Source: Watersipora subatra (lineage: Eukaryota; Bryozoa; Gymnolaemata; Cheilostomatida; Watersiporidae). From it: DNA of 64,000 bases. The translations under genes and the position numbers were made by a program. The DNA lies in NCBI RefSeq assembly GCF_963576615.1, contig NC_088708.1:27597191-27661190 (forward strand). Reading direction: 5' to 3'. Within the stretch, counting starts at the first letter, position 1. Each line of letters starts with the position of its first letter. Positions 46,601 through 55,403 of the stretch are shown piece by piece. The notes under the pieces were generated by a model. That model was not told the origin of the DNA. It did not search any database and saw only the letters and a program-made list of their open reading frames with translations.

Positions 46601-48017
46601 TTGATCAAGTTGACAAGAAAAGGCAACTCCTTTTAGACCTAGATTTATATAGTTCCAGCAAAAGTGCGGCTACTTTTAGACTAGTAAATGGCAGCTGTTT
46701 ATCACAGCCTGAGACCCAAGCATTAACCCCCACAGCACAAATGAAATTCAACACTTTGCAAGAATGCCGAATGTGAAACTTTTTTGGTAGCCAAACACAC
46801 CTTCAGGAAAGTTAACCTTTGGTCATTCTCATGTAAATCTATGATCTAAATCTGAATGATATGTCATCATAGGTGACCAAGAGTTTATACATTAGTACAA
46901 GGAGTTTATACACTTGTCAACAGTAGTACAAAAAACAGTGAACGAAGCTAAACATAATACAGAGAAATAGCGTAAAGATCGAGGCAGCGCTGATGAACCA
47001 TGCCCTCACTTCTAATCCAAGTGTAACACACAGTACCTCGCGAAGGTGGCCAATTCTGCTGCGGACTTCCATTTTCCATCACTATACTCAAAATTCTGCT
47101 TTAAGACAAGCACTAAAACTTGAATGAGTTCATAATTCCAGACTTCTTTTTTAAAATGTGCTTGTTCTTTTGTGCCAGCAGGGATCTGATTGAAGAGATC
47201 TAGTAAATACATAAAATCTATTTGGTAACCAAAAATAAATGCATACCATCAAAGACAGTACGGTTAGTCAGAGTTGAGACTTTGATAGAATATAGATGGA
47301 AGATAAGCAGACAAATAACAAAGATGCTAAGAACACATTGTGTTTAATACATTAAGATAATCATGAGCATCTGAATTGTTTATTAATGATTGATATTTGC
47401 GAATCAAGGCACTTCAACTTAACTCGAGCTGTTCATATATGAAAACTCAAAGTCACTTGTTTTATATCAAGCTACACATTTATGTTAAAGCCCCCAAAAA
47501 TTCATTATAAGCTATCACATGTGACCTGGGATGGGCACGTGTTTGATAAAAGCTATATTTGGGATAAATTTACCTACCCATTCTAGGAAAACCTCTACAA
47601 CTGTGTGAATAAAGATTCAGAAGCACTCACCAATTTTATTACACATAGGCTATATCACAATAAATCTGAGTACAAGTCAAAACACAAAAAAAGTACGAAA
47701 AGGAAAATTGCCTAATATCAAAAACATTCGCTGGCAGATTCTCTATCTGCCAGCTGCTGCTAAACAGAAATAAAACAAGAGACATTTAGTATCAAATACA
47801 TGTATATGAACCGCCAGTGTGTAGCCACTCATTATAAAGCAACTACGCAACTGTGATCATGATGGTGGTCTGAAGACTCGGCAGCGAAAGGGTGCAATTA
47901 ACTAAACTCACCTCGAACCTGTAAGAGTAAGGTAGGGACAACCCTGTCGGTTGCTTCTGCTATCTCTGCCACCAATCTCAACAATGCTCGATCGATTTCT
48001 GTAGTTTCATCTGGCAT
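28694..48017 (-). CDS. IQCB1: IQ motif-containing B1 / nephrocystin-5, complete, 12 coding exons
   Basis: IQCB1/NPHP5 is a calmodulin-binding protein of the ciliary base and transition zone that works with CEP290. Exons on the minus strand are 47912-48017 (ATG 48017), 47037-47199, 41624-41744, 40234-40333, 39021-39120, 37507-37602, 36895-37006, 36065-36246, 33554-33845, 32965-33096, 30628-30784 and 28694-28878 (TGA 28696-28694). All borders are GT/AG and all phases agree, giving 581 residues (human 598). The N-terminal half is a helical repeat region (YELIQVLVLVLKQ, LDEMIFKIVS, YRGLRPLMSR). IQ motifs follow: AATLIQSTFKSWRTRKA (exon 8), then AAITVQAAWRGYVQRK and KAATTIQRA (exon 9). The C-terminus ends with the conserved QPWWRKLDDES. 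The intron between exons 2 and 3 hosts a gypsy-like retrotransposon, and others hold five minisatellites. No frame break is seen, so the gene looks functional. Confidence 0.95.
28879..30627. other. IQCB1 last intron; no gene within
   Basis: Frames at 29629-29874 and 30062-30304 (+) have no recognised family and lie antisense to the intron. The Helitron-like candidate 30383-30589 lies near its left (5') splice side. Confidence 0.5.
30383..30589 (+). mobile_element. Helitron-like fragment with antisense tRNA-like segment (candidate)
   Basis: Starts A|TCTTTACTATAATAAGAG, then gtctgtttatctgccagtc, and ends at a CTAG followed by T (30586-30589|t). On the minus strand, 30450-30525 reads ...gagtgttgttccgcc... 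acaagttcgaatcctg, where gttcgaatcc is a good tRNA B box. No clear 3' hairpin is seen. It lies just inside IQCB1 intron 11, close to exon 11. Confidence 0.4.
31062..31489 (-). mobile_element. Helitron-like element with tRNA-like segment on opposite strand
   Basis: On the minus strand it begins A|TCTACATATATA...tttgtttgtctgtc and ends cgtgcaacgccaggcattcgtctag followed by T. The 3' part resembles the end of the 52951-53337 element (gggcaacgccggg...gctag|t). No helicase is encoded (428 bp). The plus strand near 31325-31395 has a tRNA-like stretch (agtctaatgggttggctca and tcagtttaaatc, similar to A and B boxes). It is inserted in an A/T target in IQCB1 intron 10. Confidence 0.5.
31490..32560. other. 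IQCB1 intron 10, remainder; short repeat copy 2
   Basis: A segment at 32225-32310 (minus) is a diverged relative of 23610-23700. No coding exon is recognised. Confidence 0.4.
32565..32890. repeat. 31-bp minisatellite, about 10 copies
   Basis: The unit contains tattgttatattagtacata followed by gtgtttcactc. Copies are very similar to each other. The array ends about 75 bp from IQCB1 exon 10. Confidence 0.9.
33868..34622. repeat. 53-bp minisatellite, about 14 copies
   Basis: The unit contains tgatagaccaacctagatgt, ctatggtaagattaccatca and ttcaacatacatc. It begins 22 bp from the acceptor side of IQCB1 exon 9. Each plus-strand unit carries atggtaagat, a donor-like sequence, on the strand opposite to the gene. 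Confidence 0.9.
34640..35815. other. IQCB1 intron 8, remainder; dispersed repeat copy
   Basis: A segment at 35412-35505 (gtgacccaatt..., tagagcgaaagtca(g)catactt, gaatttcagtaag) matches 39168-39255 at roughly 80% by eye. No exon is recognised. Confidence 0.5.
35820..36075. repeat. ~45-bp minisatellite that includes the IQCB1 exon 8 donor
   Basis: About six units of the type gttatgtacctgaataactt, ctgcagcgatagaggtctat, gga. The last unit (36055-36075) is the true exon-8/intron border. On the minus strand the real border reads ctgcaaaaatcattcag|gtaagtaac, while an upstream unit reads ctgcagaagttattcag|gtacataac, an extra potential 5' splice site. Confidence 0.7.
36540..36680. repeat. AT-rich simple repeat
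   Basis: taatatatta and atataatata units in IQCB1 intron 7. Confidence 0.8.
37603..39020. other. IQCB1 intron 5; no gene within
   Basis: Plus-strand frames 38464-38754 and 38868-39065 overlap the intron antisense, with no recognised family and no splice context. Treated as chance. Confidence 0.5.
39712..40096. repeat. Minisatellite with 56-bp higher-order unit built from gtacagtgc
   Basis: gtacagtgcatgtacagtgt is the basic element. The marker gtgttcca recurs with tcca at 39771, 39827, 39883, 39939 and 40017, spacings of 56, 56, 56 and 78 bp. All six frames give repetitive Cys/His/Thr/Tyr or Val/Gln/Cys artefact ORFs. Lies in IQCB1 intron 4, 140 bp from exon 4. Confidence 0.9.
40829..41263. 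repeat. 28-bp minisatellite, about 15 copies
   Basis: The unit is aggtaacaatagagatatgc plus ag(a/g)ggtag, with variants (attccggg, acttgtaa). A run of open minus-strand frames (Leu/Pro/Tyr/Ser-rich) is an artefact of the repeat. Lies in IQCB1 intron 3. Confidence 0.9.
41577..41624. repeat. 24-bp direct duplication spanning the IQCB1 exon 3 donor
   Basis: tttggcgaaatgccaacacc and tttggcaaaatgccaacact are two adjacent 24-bp copies. The second holds the real donor (exon end 41624, G|GTGAGT on the minus strand). The first gives a second possible donor (G|GTGGGT) 24 bp downstream. Confidence 0.7.
42221..42225 (+). repeat. Gypsy-element target-site duplication, left (AAAAT)
   Basis: Matched exactly by 46502-46506 after the other LTR. 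Confidence 0.9.
42226..42375 (-). repeat. Gypsy-like element 3' LTR
   Basis: 150 bp; on the minus strand it starts TGTTGTATTTGTGG and ends CAATCTAACA. Differs from the other LTR at two positions only (near 42305 and 42322). Confidence 0.95.
42473..45043 (-). CDS. pol: Gypsy-type Pol: reverse transcriptase, RNase H, integrase
   Basis: One uninterrupted frame of 856 residues. RT comes first: WVAPMVAVPKPG, then LPQGLCSAPEIFQ and the catalytic MDD in VVIHMDDILVFG near residue 160. RNase H follows with ISTDASNHGLGATLSQ near residue 310. Integrase has an HHCC zinc domain (HQGHLGITKC...CQVCKTE), then TDLFQFKG, DNGPQYAST and NGAAERAVQTIK for the DDE core. It starts in the +1 frame relative to the upstream gag-protease frame and overlaps it by about 60 bases, with a G6 run (plus strand 45010-45015) at the frame change. 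The initial ATG at 45043 may not be the real start; expression would normally be by frameshifting or fusion with the upstream frame. Confidence 0.93.
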   Translation of the reverse strand: MIQSLLLSMSPRPVPFPLRDKAKLAIEDMVQQGVITAVEESTPWVAPMVAVPKPGQDKVRICTDYTELNKFVMREIHPMATVKNSLASIGQAKIFSKIDANSGFWQIPLDAESSKLTTFLTHQGRYRYLRLPQGLCSAPEIFQAEMSRILKDIAGVVIHMDDILVFGQTKEEHDSRLREVLGKIEKAGLTLNESKCAFGVKRVSFLGHLIDEQGIHTGPRIQGILDFPTPIDVKSVRSFLGLVNQYARFSCRLAEVSKPIRELLQKDIVWTWGKAQDDAFQGIKELFKEPPVLAAYNSHRETIISTDASNHGLGATLSQVQDDGSRRLVAAASRSLSETEQRYAAIKKEALGVCWAMEKFSHYILGMKSVVIETDHKPLNSLFGNRFLDKLPPRTQSFKLRLQRFQYTIQHISGVHNSSADALSRFSISRGEEVDELREEEATHFVNETVVLNGLDSRLEEMKAAQRDDEGLQKVVSLVKDGWPHYLSSVDSALRPYYDRKELLTVNKGFLMLGSRIVVPLSEHYRVLQDIHQGHLGITKCQSRARNSVWWPSMAKAIEDMISQCQVCKTEANKVVEPLRPIATPDRPWQIVGTDLFQFKGAVYLLVVDYYSRYPEVALLDDGTTSRKIITHLKSFFSRHGIPDAVVLDNGPQYASTEFSSFAAEYKFTHVTSSPHYAHGNGAAERAVQTIKRMLQKDSDPYLAMLSYRASPIIGGFSPAELLMGRKLRTTVVTHPDNLRPQLPDHKVFKARNDEYKENSKACHDDAHKAVPLRPVNKDASVVMRATRGEGVVITPSDDLTRSAVVQMDNGSRLRRNRSDIISLAANPETPSPTVTGVSRSGRIVKPPPYLSDYQL
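44982..46316 (-). CDS. gag: Gypsy-type Gag-protease
   Basis: 444 residues from ATG 46316 (MDGISPPGQLDLRYKD). The capsid-like N-terminal half is followed by two zinc knuckles (CGKCGKEHFPNRC and CYKCKGKNHWASVC, about residues 225-258). An aspartic-protease motif FKLDTGAALSVCG follows near residue 315. The C-terminal end runs into the start of the RT region, then terminates 20 codons after the homology changes frame. Position, domain order and lack of internal stops indicate a recently active element. Confidence 0.93.
   Translation of the reverse strand: MDGISPPGQLDLRYKDIAGEWRKWSGAFEDYLLAIDVTAGTLAAEKRKLALFRHVGGEDVREVYSQMEFTKVVDGETKDIDEGTESRKLKDVLKRFREYCNPRSGIVVSRYEFHNSSQNGETVDVYLMRLRRLTESCDFGDQRDSLVKDKLLFGLDDSKTIEKLMRESDEKLSLDFVIRAIRVAEAAKVAKSSEKLSADVNAIALGGRPKTSRPTNMDRRKAKVHCGKCGKEHFPNRCPAFGSKCYKCKGKNHWASVCRGEPAVDELSEDENNSTQEVYFGEIVQIDNVDTGSWFSVLNVGTREKSKQSVKFKLDTGAALSVCGPRHVIGQMKPTNKRLFGPGRTPLKCLGVISSLVGTGDRVLSEDIYVVDNQTVPLLSRKACENLQLITVDKEKCAVESVTVSKQLFRGLGKIAREYSITMKDDSKPFAINVPPSCTFSVTR
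46352..46501 (-). repeat. Gypsy-like element 5' LTR
   Basis: 150 bp, followed leftward by the primer-binding site and bordered on the right by the AAAAT duplication at 46502-46506. Confidence 0.95.
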
Positions 48018-48424
48018 ATTTACGGATAAGAAAATATTTTGCAGTTTGAAGGACCACCTATGAATCATAAAGCAAACCTTTCTTATAACGTTTGGGTGTT
48101 ATGAAAGACTTCAAAATATAACAGTGTTGGATATGGTTTGGGTGTTGCACCAGGATCAATTGATTGTTGGTCGAGTAAACACAATGTTTATGCAGAAATG
48201 GGATAAAACTTCAACCAGCAAAATAATAAATGACGGATAGAAGATATTTGAGTCCATGTAAAGAAATATATTACTAATATTCAAGTTTAAACATGAAGCT
48301 TTTGAGCAATGACTTTAAATGAAGTTGAATGTATATTGAAAAGAAACTTTGAAAACTTGAACCATCAATATTCATAAACGATCGAGACTGGTTTATAGAT
48401 CTTTAGAATGTTTTATGCAAGTTA

Positions 48425-49722
48425 CCGTAAAACCTCTAATTGAACGCCATGGCGCTCTATTTTTTAACCCTTCATCTCTAGTGGCAGTCAATTAAAGGTG
48501 GCGTTCAAATAGAGGCTGGCGTTGTATTTTTCAAATGGCTCGTCAAAATTTTAGCAAAATAAATTTAGCCCTTTTTCGGGCAAAGCAAATGTCACCTATA
48601 GTTTGCCCTCTTTTTTCGGTGGAGCAATGTTAAACCTTTTGAATGCAATAAATCTCCCAACTTACCTCTAACTTGTCAACAATCTCTAAATAAAATATGC
48701 GCTGGGAAGCCGTGAGATATCTCTACCAGTTGTTATCTATTGCTTGCAATTAATCTGCAATGATATTATAGTGTGTACCTTGCTTTGCAATTTGTTAGAG
48801 CTGTCATTTTTTTAATTTCATTCTAAATTTGTAGATATATTTTTATTTACTATTTATATTTCCCAGTAGTGAACAAAAACTCATTGCATTCATTTATATG
48901 TTTGCTACAGTTCGCAGGCAAAACTAGCTTTCCATGTACAATAGAAGAGGAGTTATGAGCTTCGATCCATTGTAAGCGTAAGCATATTAAATAATATGCT
49001 ATAAATCTGCATATTTATAAGTTATATAAGGATAATCGGTCAAGTGCTACAAATATATATATTCATGAGCAAGTGACATAATGAACCATACTTATACTAC
49101 ATGCAGAAACAAAAATTAACGTTTTTAAAACAAAAATATTCGCCTCATTTGCTTAGATAGCAACGTTCTGATTGTTGTTTTCAATGGAACGAACATCGTC
49201 TGGTTGTTCAAAAAACCTTCCACAATGTTTTCTGACTTCAACTGTTCTTTTGCACCGCACCAATTTTTTGGCAGAACAAAACTTTTACATGTTGTATTTA
49301 GCACAAATGCACCGCTTGCTTGCTAAACATAACCTTTGTACCATCGTAAATGTAAACCGTTTCTATATACATGCACTTCGAAGTATCAAGAAACCATTAT
49401 TAGCCTGAGGCAGTTATCAAGTATTTCTATGGTGTTGCTTTCAAAGTTTTAATGAAAATAAAACAAAAAGCTTTGGAATAGGACACAATTAATTGTTATT
49501 TATGTAGATGATTCATTATTAATATGATTTTGTGAACACTTTTCCACTGATCAATTGATATCATGGGCTCATAAAGATGAAATAATGTCAAAGTGGCGGT
49601 CAAATGGAGGTGGCATTCAATAAGAGAGTGGCGCTCTATTTTTCAACTCTTCTTTTCCTTGGGGGACGGTCAATTGGAGGCGGCATTCAAATAGAGGTGG
49701 TATTCAATTAGAGGTTTTACGG
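48425..49722. mobile_element. TA-flanked non-autonomous DNA transposon, copy 1
   Basis: Left end ccgtaaaacctctaattgaa and inverted right end ccgtaaaacctctaattgaa match over 20 bp. TA lies on both sides (48423-48424, 49723-49724), as left by Tc1/mariner-type insertion. Subterminal sequence is rich in repeated ggtggcattcaa(a/t)tagagg motifs in both orientations. No transposase frame survives; the 78-codon frame at 49172-49408 is unrecognised. It aligns over much of its length with 61114-62439. It lies 408 bp upstream of the IQCB1 start codon. Confidence 0.85.
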
Positions 49723-49724
49723 TA

Positions 49725-52700
49725 TCTAGAACTCAGCTTAAACCATGTTTTCTAGCAACTTACAACATTAGAACAACATCTGGTTTAGTTTGGTGTCAAA
49801 CCTACTGGTTTAAAGTAATTCAATGCTTATTTGATGTTGCAATGTACGCTTCAGAAAATTGAGGTATATATCTATAGCTAACAATAAAAATGTATTGCCT
49901 CAACTACAAAATTATTTCATAGCATAACACAAACCACACATTGGTTTAATCGCTTGGAAAGGTGTGATAGGTCATGGGCGCCAAGCTACAAATATTTTGT
50001 GCTATTTAGATAGCCATATGTGCAGAGCACCATATACTTCTTATACTTCGTGCCTACTTGTCGTGTCTGAAGATCATATCAAGAACATACTCCAAATGTT
50101 CGTTATGCTTGCAGTTAAGCGTTTCATTATGGCAACCGAGATATATAAAAAATCTGGCAGCAATTTTAGCAAAGAAAATTCACAACACATGAAGGCTGGT
50201 TCAGACTAAAAATGATATATATGTTTCTCTTTAAATCTCAACTTCTGTAGCAGAATTGAGCTTATTGCTCATTAGTCCATCTAAAGAAACGAGCAAGCAA
50301 GAAAGATACTGCTACATGTTTCATCTTGTGTTTTGCTAGAGTCAATAAGCAGTGGTGACAGCTATTATAAGCTTTCTAATTAGTAGTCTGTAAGCTGCTG
50401 AGATAGTGAAAGCTTTCTCTAAAGGTAGAAAGTAGTTAGCCTGTTGCAAAACTAAGTTATTTATCTAAAGGTAAAGGTCAGTTAGGTTGCTAAGATTATG
50501 TAAGCTTTCTCTAAATGTGGAGGGTAACTTGGTTGTTGATATAGTGTAAGTTTTTTCTAGATGTGGATGGTAGTTATGATGTTGTGAAAGCAAAAGTTTT
50601 TCTAATTATAAAAATCAGTTAAGCTGCTAAAATGATGTAAGCATCCTCTAAATTTTAAGAATAACTTGGCTCTTAATAAAGCATTAGTTTCCTCTAGAGG
50701 CGAGGCTTCTTAGCAATACAAGTTGTTGAGTGTTTTTAGTGCAGCCTTGACATACTCGTGTACAGAACTGATATAAATGTATACATAACTATTAAAAATT
50801 AAAATGAATATCTATTTACAGCATGTCAATCTCATAAATATTCAGGTTTTGCCTCCAGGCTGATAATTCAATCAAAGGTTGGCTGGTAATCATTATTAGC
50901 TACACTGAAGATTGATCATAGTTTTCTTTATCTAGCTTGCCAAAATTTCATTAATATTCAAATGATGCAAAAACTTTTTAGTTTTCTTGTGGTGTTCTCA
51001 TAGTTTCCAACAAAACCTGTTCACAAACAGCTTTTGCTGAAATGGCATGATAGACTTGTTAAATTGGTCGGTATTCAAAAAACGAATTTCTGATACTATA
51101 AAGCCAGTATCAAACAATAATTGACGCATATAAAGTATTTAAACTTTAGCATTGTAATATATATTATATATTTAACTGTCTCTATGAGTCTTGAACTATA
51201 GAAGTTTCTGTAAGTTTATATCTTAAATGAAATACTAGATATAAATTTTACCATCAAAACTGTCTGCCACAAATAATTTATCACAAATTTAACAAACACA
51301 AAATATCATTTATTTTAAGTTACAAGCATACTATAAAAACAATTTTAAAGAAAGGTTCAATAAAAAAAGTCTTACAGGCTTATTTTATCGCTAAGCGATT
51401 TGCTCTCGCCGATAAACAAAAAGCTTTTACCGAGAAACCCTAATATTAGACTCGCTACTGAATTACAAAAAGTTAAAACTTACAAACCTTTTATTAGTGC
51501 AGCAAAACCGACGTCAATGGGGTGTATAAAACGCAAAAGCGAGAGCCTGCGTTCCAACAGTTAATTTATAGAGAATATTGAACTGTTCGACGTAATGTGC
51601 ACGTTTATTTAAACTCCGCTTTAGACACATTCCATTAAAAGAATTTTGCGAATGAAAACGAGACCCTGCACACTAATTACTACTTGATAAATATTATGTA
51701 GTATGGTGTTAGAGTTCAGCAAACGTGGCATTAACGTCGTAGAATATATGGTACGTGTTACATGGCACTTATAAATTACCTTTATCTTCGATTAAGCGTG
51801 CAACACAAATCATCCACCTAAAATCGGTAGGCTGGTCCACGTTTCCCTCGTAGACGGCTGTGCTGGATTCTCGCATTAAGGCAATATCTTCTTTTGCCTA
51901 TGCAAATGTTGTCGGTCAAGTTTAGGCTCAAACATTTAATTCACAACAGGTGTTAAAGCTTTATAGATGCGTAGCCTAATTATATGCCTACTAGCTTCAT
52001 CCATGTATTGTTGATACTAGTGGTCGAACAAAAAAGTTTCTACTTTTCAAATTGTTTAGGTTTAGGGAATGTTGGTTGTTAAAATACATTTCAATGAAAC
52101 TATTATTGCGCTGGTAGCTTGAATGGTCGTTGGAAGGAATTGACACCACTTAACTATACTGCTTTTTCTTGTGTTCAAAAGGTGGCGGACATCACCAACC
52201 AACTTGGTGAATTATTTTAGTAGGAAAAATTGACGGCTTCAACTTTTCAAGTCTTCAAAATAGTTGCTTTGTTAGTTTACTAGTGGTACTACAAGTAAGC
52301 AGCGAGTGTTAGAACGACCATGCGTCGGAATGAATAACAAAGTAAATGCAATATCATTATGTTTAACATTAATATTGTACATAACTTATATTTAAGTTAT
52401 AACATTATATTTACTACCTTTCACAAAGGTCGAAGATTTCAGAAATGGTGTTCGATATAGCTAAAATGAGTGCCTAACGAGTTGTGGTTTTGCGACTCCA
52501 CCTTAAGTATTGCAGTGCTTTGTTGAAATCCAATTCAAATAAATGGCCAAATAGTGACATCGCTTTGTTAGAGCACCATATGTAGTTAGTTCTCGGCAAT
52601 GTGCGTGTGGTAGTATAATAAGCCTTTTTATGACTTGTATAAATTTATCTTGAACTTATAGTTAAATTAATAAATCAAAGCAGTGATGAAGGTGTGCATC

Positions 52701-52950
52701 ATTGATAACTTTGTTAATGTCATTTATATCTTGCAAGGCCACATCCACATCCTAATAAAAAGATTGTTTGGAAATAAAACATTACAAAACTAATAAATAG
52801 TTTGTAAAAAAGTGCCAAATGCTTCGCAGTGTATGATAAAATGTACACATTATAGACAGGGTACAAAAATGAGTTGCCTCAGCTGAAAGAATAATATTGT
52901 CTTCTATAATAAACCAAACAAAAATGAATGTCAGAAACTGTTCAAGCCAA
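49725..52950. other. IQCB1-CRCP intergenic region, left part; no gene recognised
   Basis: AT-rich. Short irregular repeats (gtaagctttctctaaa... gtag/ttagg) occur around 50380-50700. Chance frames only. Promoters or 5' UTR exons for the two divergent genes (IQCB1 minus, CRCP plus) are expected here but cannot be placed from sequence. Confidence 0.5.
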
Positions 52951-53337
52951 TCTATATATATATTTCTCAAAGTTGGTCTGTGTGTCGTTCTAGCTATAGC
53001 TATTGAAATCTTGAAATAAAGAATCCGTATCGCAAAAGATTTGATATCAGAACCTCTTGTTCACCAGTCCAACACTTGACTAATAAAGCCACCTGAGCTT
53101 GATAGATTCGCTAGGCAATGTATGTCGGTATATGGGAGCAAATACGCTACCGCTTGCCGTCACGACGAAAAGTTATAGCGTAACATCATGAGAAACGGTA
53201 GCTCTTACTAGTAAGCTTACTCAAATTATCCATTGGCACTGTGCCAGGCTAATAGTAAGTGGCAGGCAACTCTTATTACCTCTCATTGTTTATAAGCTGA
53301 TTTTTAATACCCGGGCAACGCCGGGTAGCACAGCTAG
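52951..53337 (+). mobile_element. Helitron-like element with hairpin and CTAG end, carrying antisense tRNA-like segment
   Basis: Begins A|TCTATATATATATATTTCTC and ends with the stem ACCCGG gcaacg CCGGGT (53309-53326), then agcacagCTAG|T. A TC start, 3' hairpin, CTRR end and A/T target are Helitron hallmarks. At 387 bp it has no helicase. The minus strand around 53035-53105 reads like a degraded tRNA (gctcaggtggctttattagtcaag...gttggactggtgaac...gaggttctgatatc). Confidence 0.65.
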
Positions 53338-54174
53338 TCCATATTAAATTTGTAAATTGAATCCATCTCAAATTTTGATACTTATTGGAATGGATGTTTA
53401 AATAGTAACCCAAAAGCCAGTCAATTCAGCCTCGCTGCTGTTGATTCTTGATAAATTAGACATTTTTTCTCAGCAATCATTATTCTAAAATAGAACCATT
53501 CCAATAGCTGTGACAAAGCCCGATGGTAGATTGTCCGATATATAATTGAATGTGCGTGTGCTGCAGTTCTAGCCCTACCACCACCAGATGTTGCTGGTAC
53601 TACACTTGGGGCTCTTTTCAAATTTTGGTGAAGCTTGTACATTTAATGCTGTAAATTGCTCACTCTGGCAATTTAAGGAAGGCGTATTAATGATCTGTAG
53701 TAATACATGATGCAAAAGACTCATCTGTATGATAGAAGCATGATGATGCATGACTACAGGTGTAGGCAAATGGGTATTGAAAACTTGCTGTACTATTCAA
53801 GCAAGTTTAGCTTATTAGTCTTAAAAAATTGAAAATAGTTTGAACATATTGGAAAGCAGCATTGTGGAAAGAGATTAGAAAAAGGACAAGGGGGAACAAA
53901 GAGACAGTTGCCATTTAAGTCATTTAATTGTTTCCGTTCAGCGAAAATAGTTTGAGGCTGATCAGCGATTATAACATATTTTTGTAGGAAAGTTCTATTT
54001 TAAATACAACTTGGTGTTATATTTTGAATGATACACAAAAATCTCTTTATTAAACATGCTTTACTGATCAATTGTACTCCTTGTTTTAGGTGTGCTTTGC
54101 TATAGTAGCTGTAACTTGGGGATTTGTACTAGCTGCTACTTTACAATCTTCAATACCTGCACTGGAGGGGTGGT
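53338..54174. other. Upstream of CRCP; possible 5' UTR acceptor
   Basis: ccttgttttag|gtgtgc near 54080-54091 is a good acceptor, so the CRCP coding exon may start there with ~84 bp of 5' UTR. No other coding sequence is recognised. Confidence 0.4.
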
Positions 54175-54579
54175 ATGGAAGTTGTGAATGAATGTAAAGC
54201 ACTTTTGAGTAACCAAGAAGTGCTCGAGCTGTTGGAAGAAATTCAGCCTCGAAGGAAAGGTTCTGCAGTGGTAACTGGTCAGCAACAAAATCTTGCAACT
54301 ATTTGTTATGAAACTATCAAATACCTTGAGAAAACCGCTTGCAAACACCAAAACAAAAAAGTTGTTCAGGAGTTTGTGCGCAAACTAGAACCCTTCAAAT
54401 TAACCAAAGCCGAGAAGCTTCAGCTGCTAAACCACCGACCAACGACAGCAGTAGAGATACAATTGTTGATAGAAGAAAGTGAGGAGAGGCTTACTGAAGA
54501 ACAAACAGATACTTTATTGGATATAATAGCAAATAGCTTACCTGCGACCACCGAAACTGAGCCTATGGAACAAAACTAA
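54175..54579 (+). CDS. CRCP: RNA polymerase III subunit RPC9 / CGRP receptor component, intronless
   Basis: CRCP/RPC9 pairs with RPC8 in the stalk of RNA polymerase III and in vertebrates is also known as a CGRP-receptor-associated protein. The ATG at 54175 begins MEVVNECKALLSNQEVLELL, matching the family N-terminus. The strongly conserved block KLTKAEKLQLLNHRP, followed by TAVEIQL and EESEERLTEEQ, lies at residues 84-117. At 134 residues it is close to the usual ~148. The whole frame is open in one exon with no inactivating change. The vertebrate gene is split into several exons, so this copy has either lost its introns or is a retrocopy. No poly(A) stretch or short target duplication is evident close by; a poly(A) signal lies at 55283-55288. 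Confidence 0.92.
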   Translation: MEVVNECKALLSNQEVLELLEEIQPRRKGSAVVTGQQQNLATICYETIKYLEKTACKHQNKKVVQEFVRKLEPFKLTKAEKLQLLNHRPTTAVEIQLLIEESEERLTEEQTDTLLDIIANSLPATTETEPMEQN

Positions 54580-55403
54580 ACAGTTTTAGCCAACCTGTTT
54601 ATAGTTAATTTGACTGTACACATAGAGCTGGCCACTGTACTTGTCTAATTGATCCAGAATGATGACCGATGTGGATGAGTGGGGTTATTGGTATTATTTG
54701 TATCTGCTTCCTGTTACCGTAGAAGTGTTTCTGTTTTGTTGGTTAGTAACTTGGATAGGTAAAAACTTTTTTACTAACAATTAAATGCAGTGGTTCACAC
54801 TATTTGTATATTTAGACTATTACATAGCATACTGCTAGTATGTGTTTTTCAAGGATTATTACACATATATTGCTTTGTGGCAGAGTTGAAAGTTAGAAAG
54901 TGTATATTCACCTACTGGTACCATTCCAATAAATCAATGTCATTTCATATTACTTTCTGGGTTGCAATGTTTGCATACATGCACAACTTTATATTGTATT
55001 ATCTCATATCAAATGGCATGTCCAAATAGTTGCAAGTGCGTGTGGTTATACAACCTACATGGTATAAGTGGTATCTAGTTCATTACCTGGTGAAATTTCA
55101 CATGGTTATTTACGAAGGTTATCACATAATTGATATGTTCAGTGTGTATTCTAGCAACAAATGACAACATGGTACTGCATAAAAGGCAGATGATAGTTTC
55201 ATGTCAGGGTTGTTTGGCATAATACCACAAAACCTACATGTAGGAGGGTTTGCTGACATTTAGCATTCGCTAGTTACTGTGGAATAAAACTCGTATTTTT
55301 TAGATTCTTTGATGTTATGGGTTCAATCATTTACTCTTACACATTCATGATTTTGAAATATAGTTGTTATGGCTACATGTACATATACAATGTTAGGGAA
55401 GGC
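54580..55403. other. CRCP 3' region
   Basis: Probable 3' UTR to an AATAAA at 55283-55288. No other gene; the frame 54790-55029 is chance. Confidence 0.45.
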
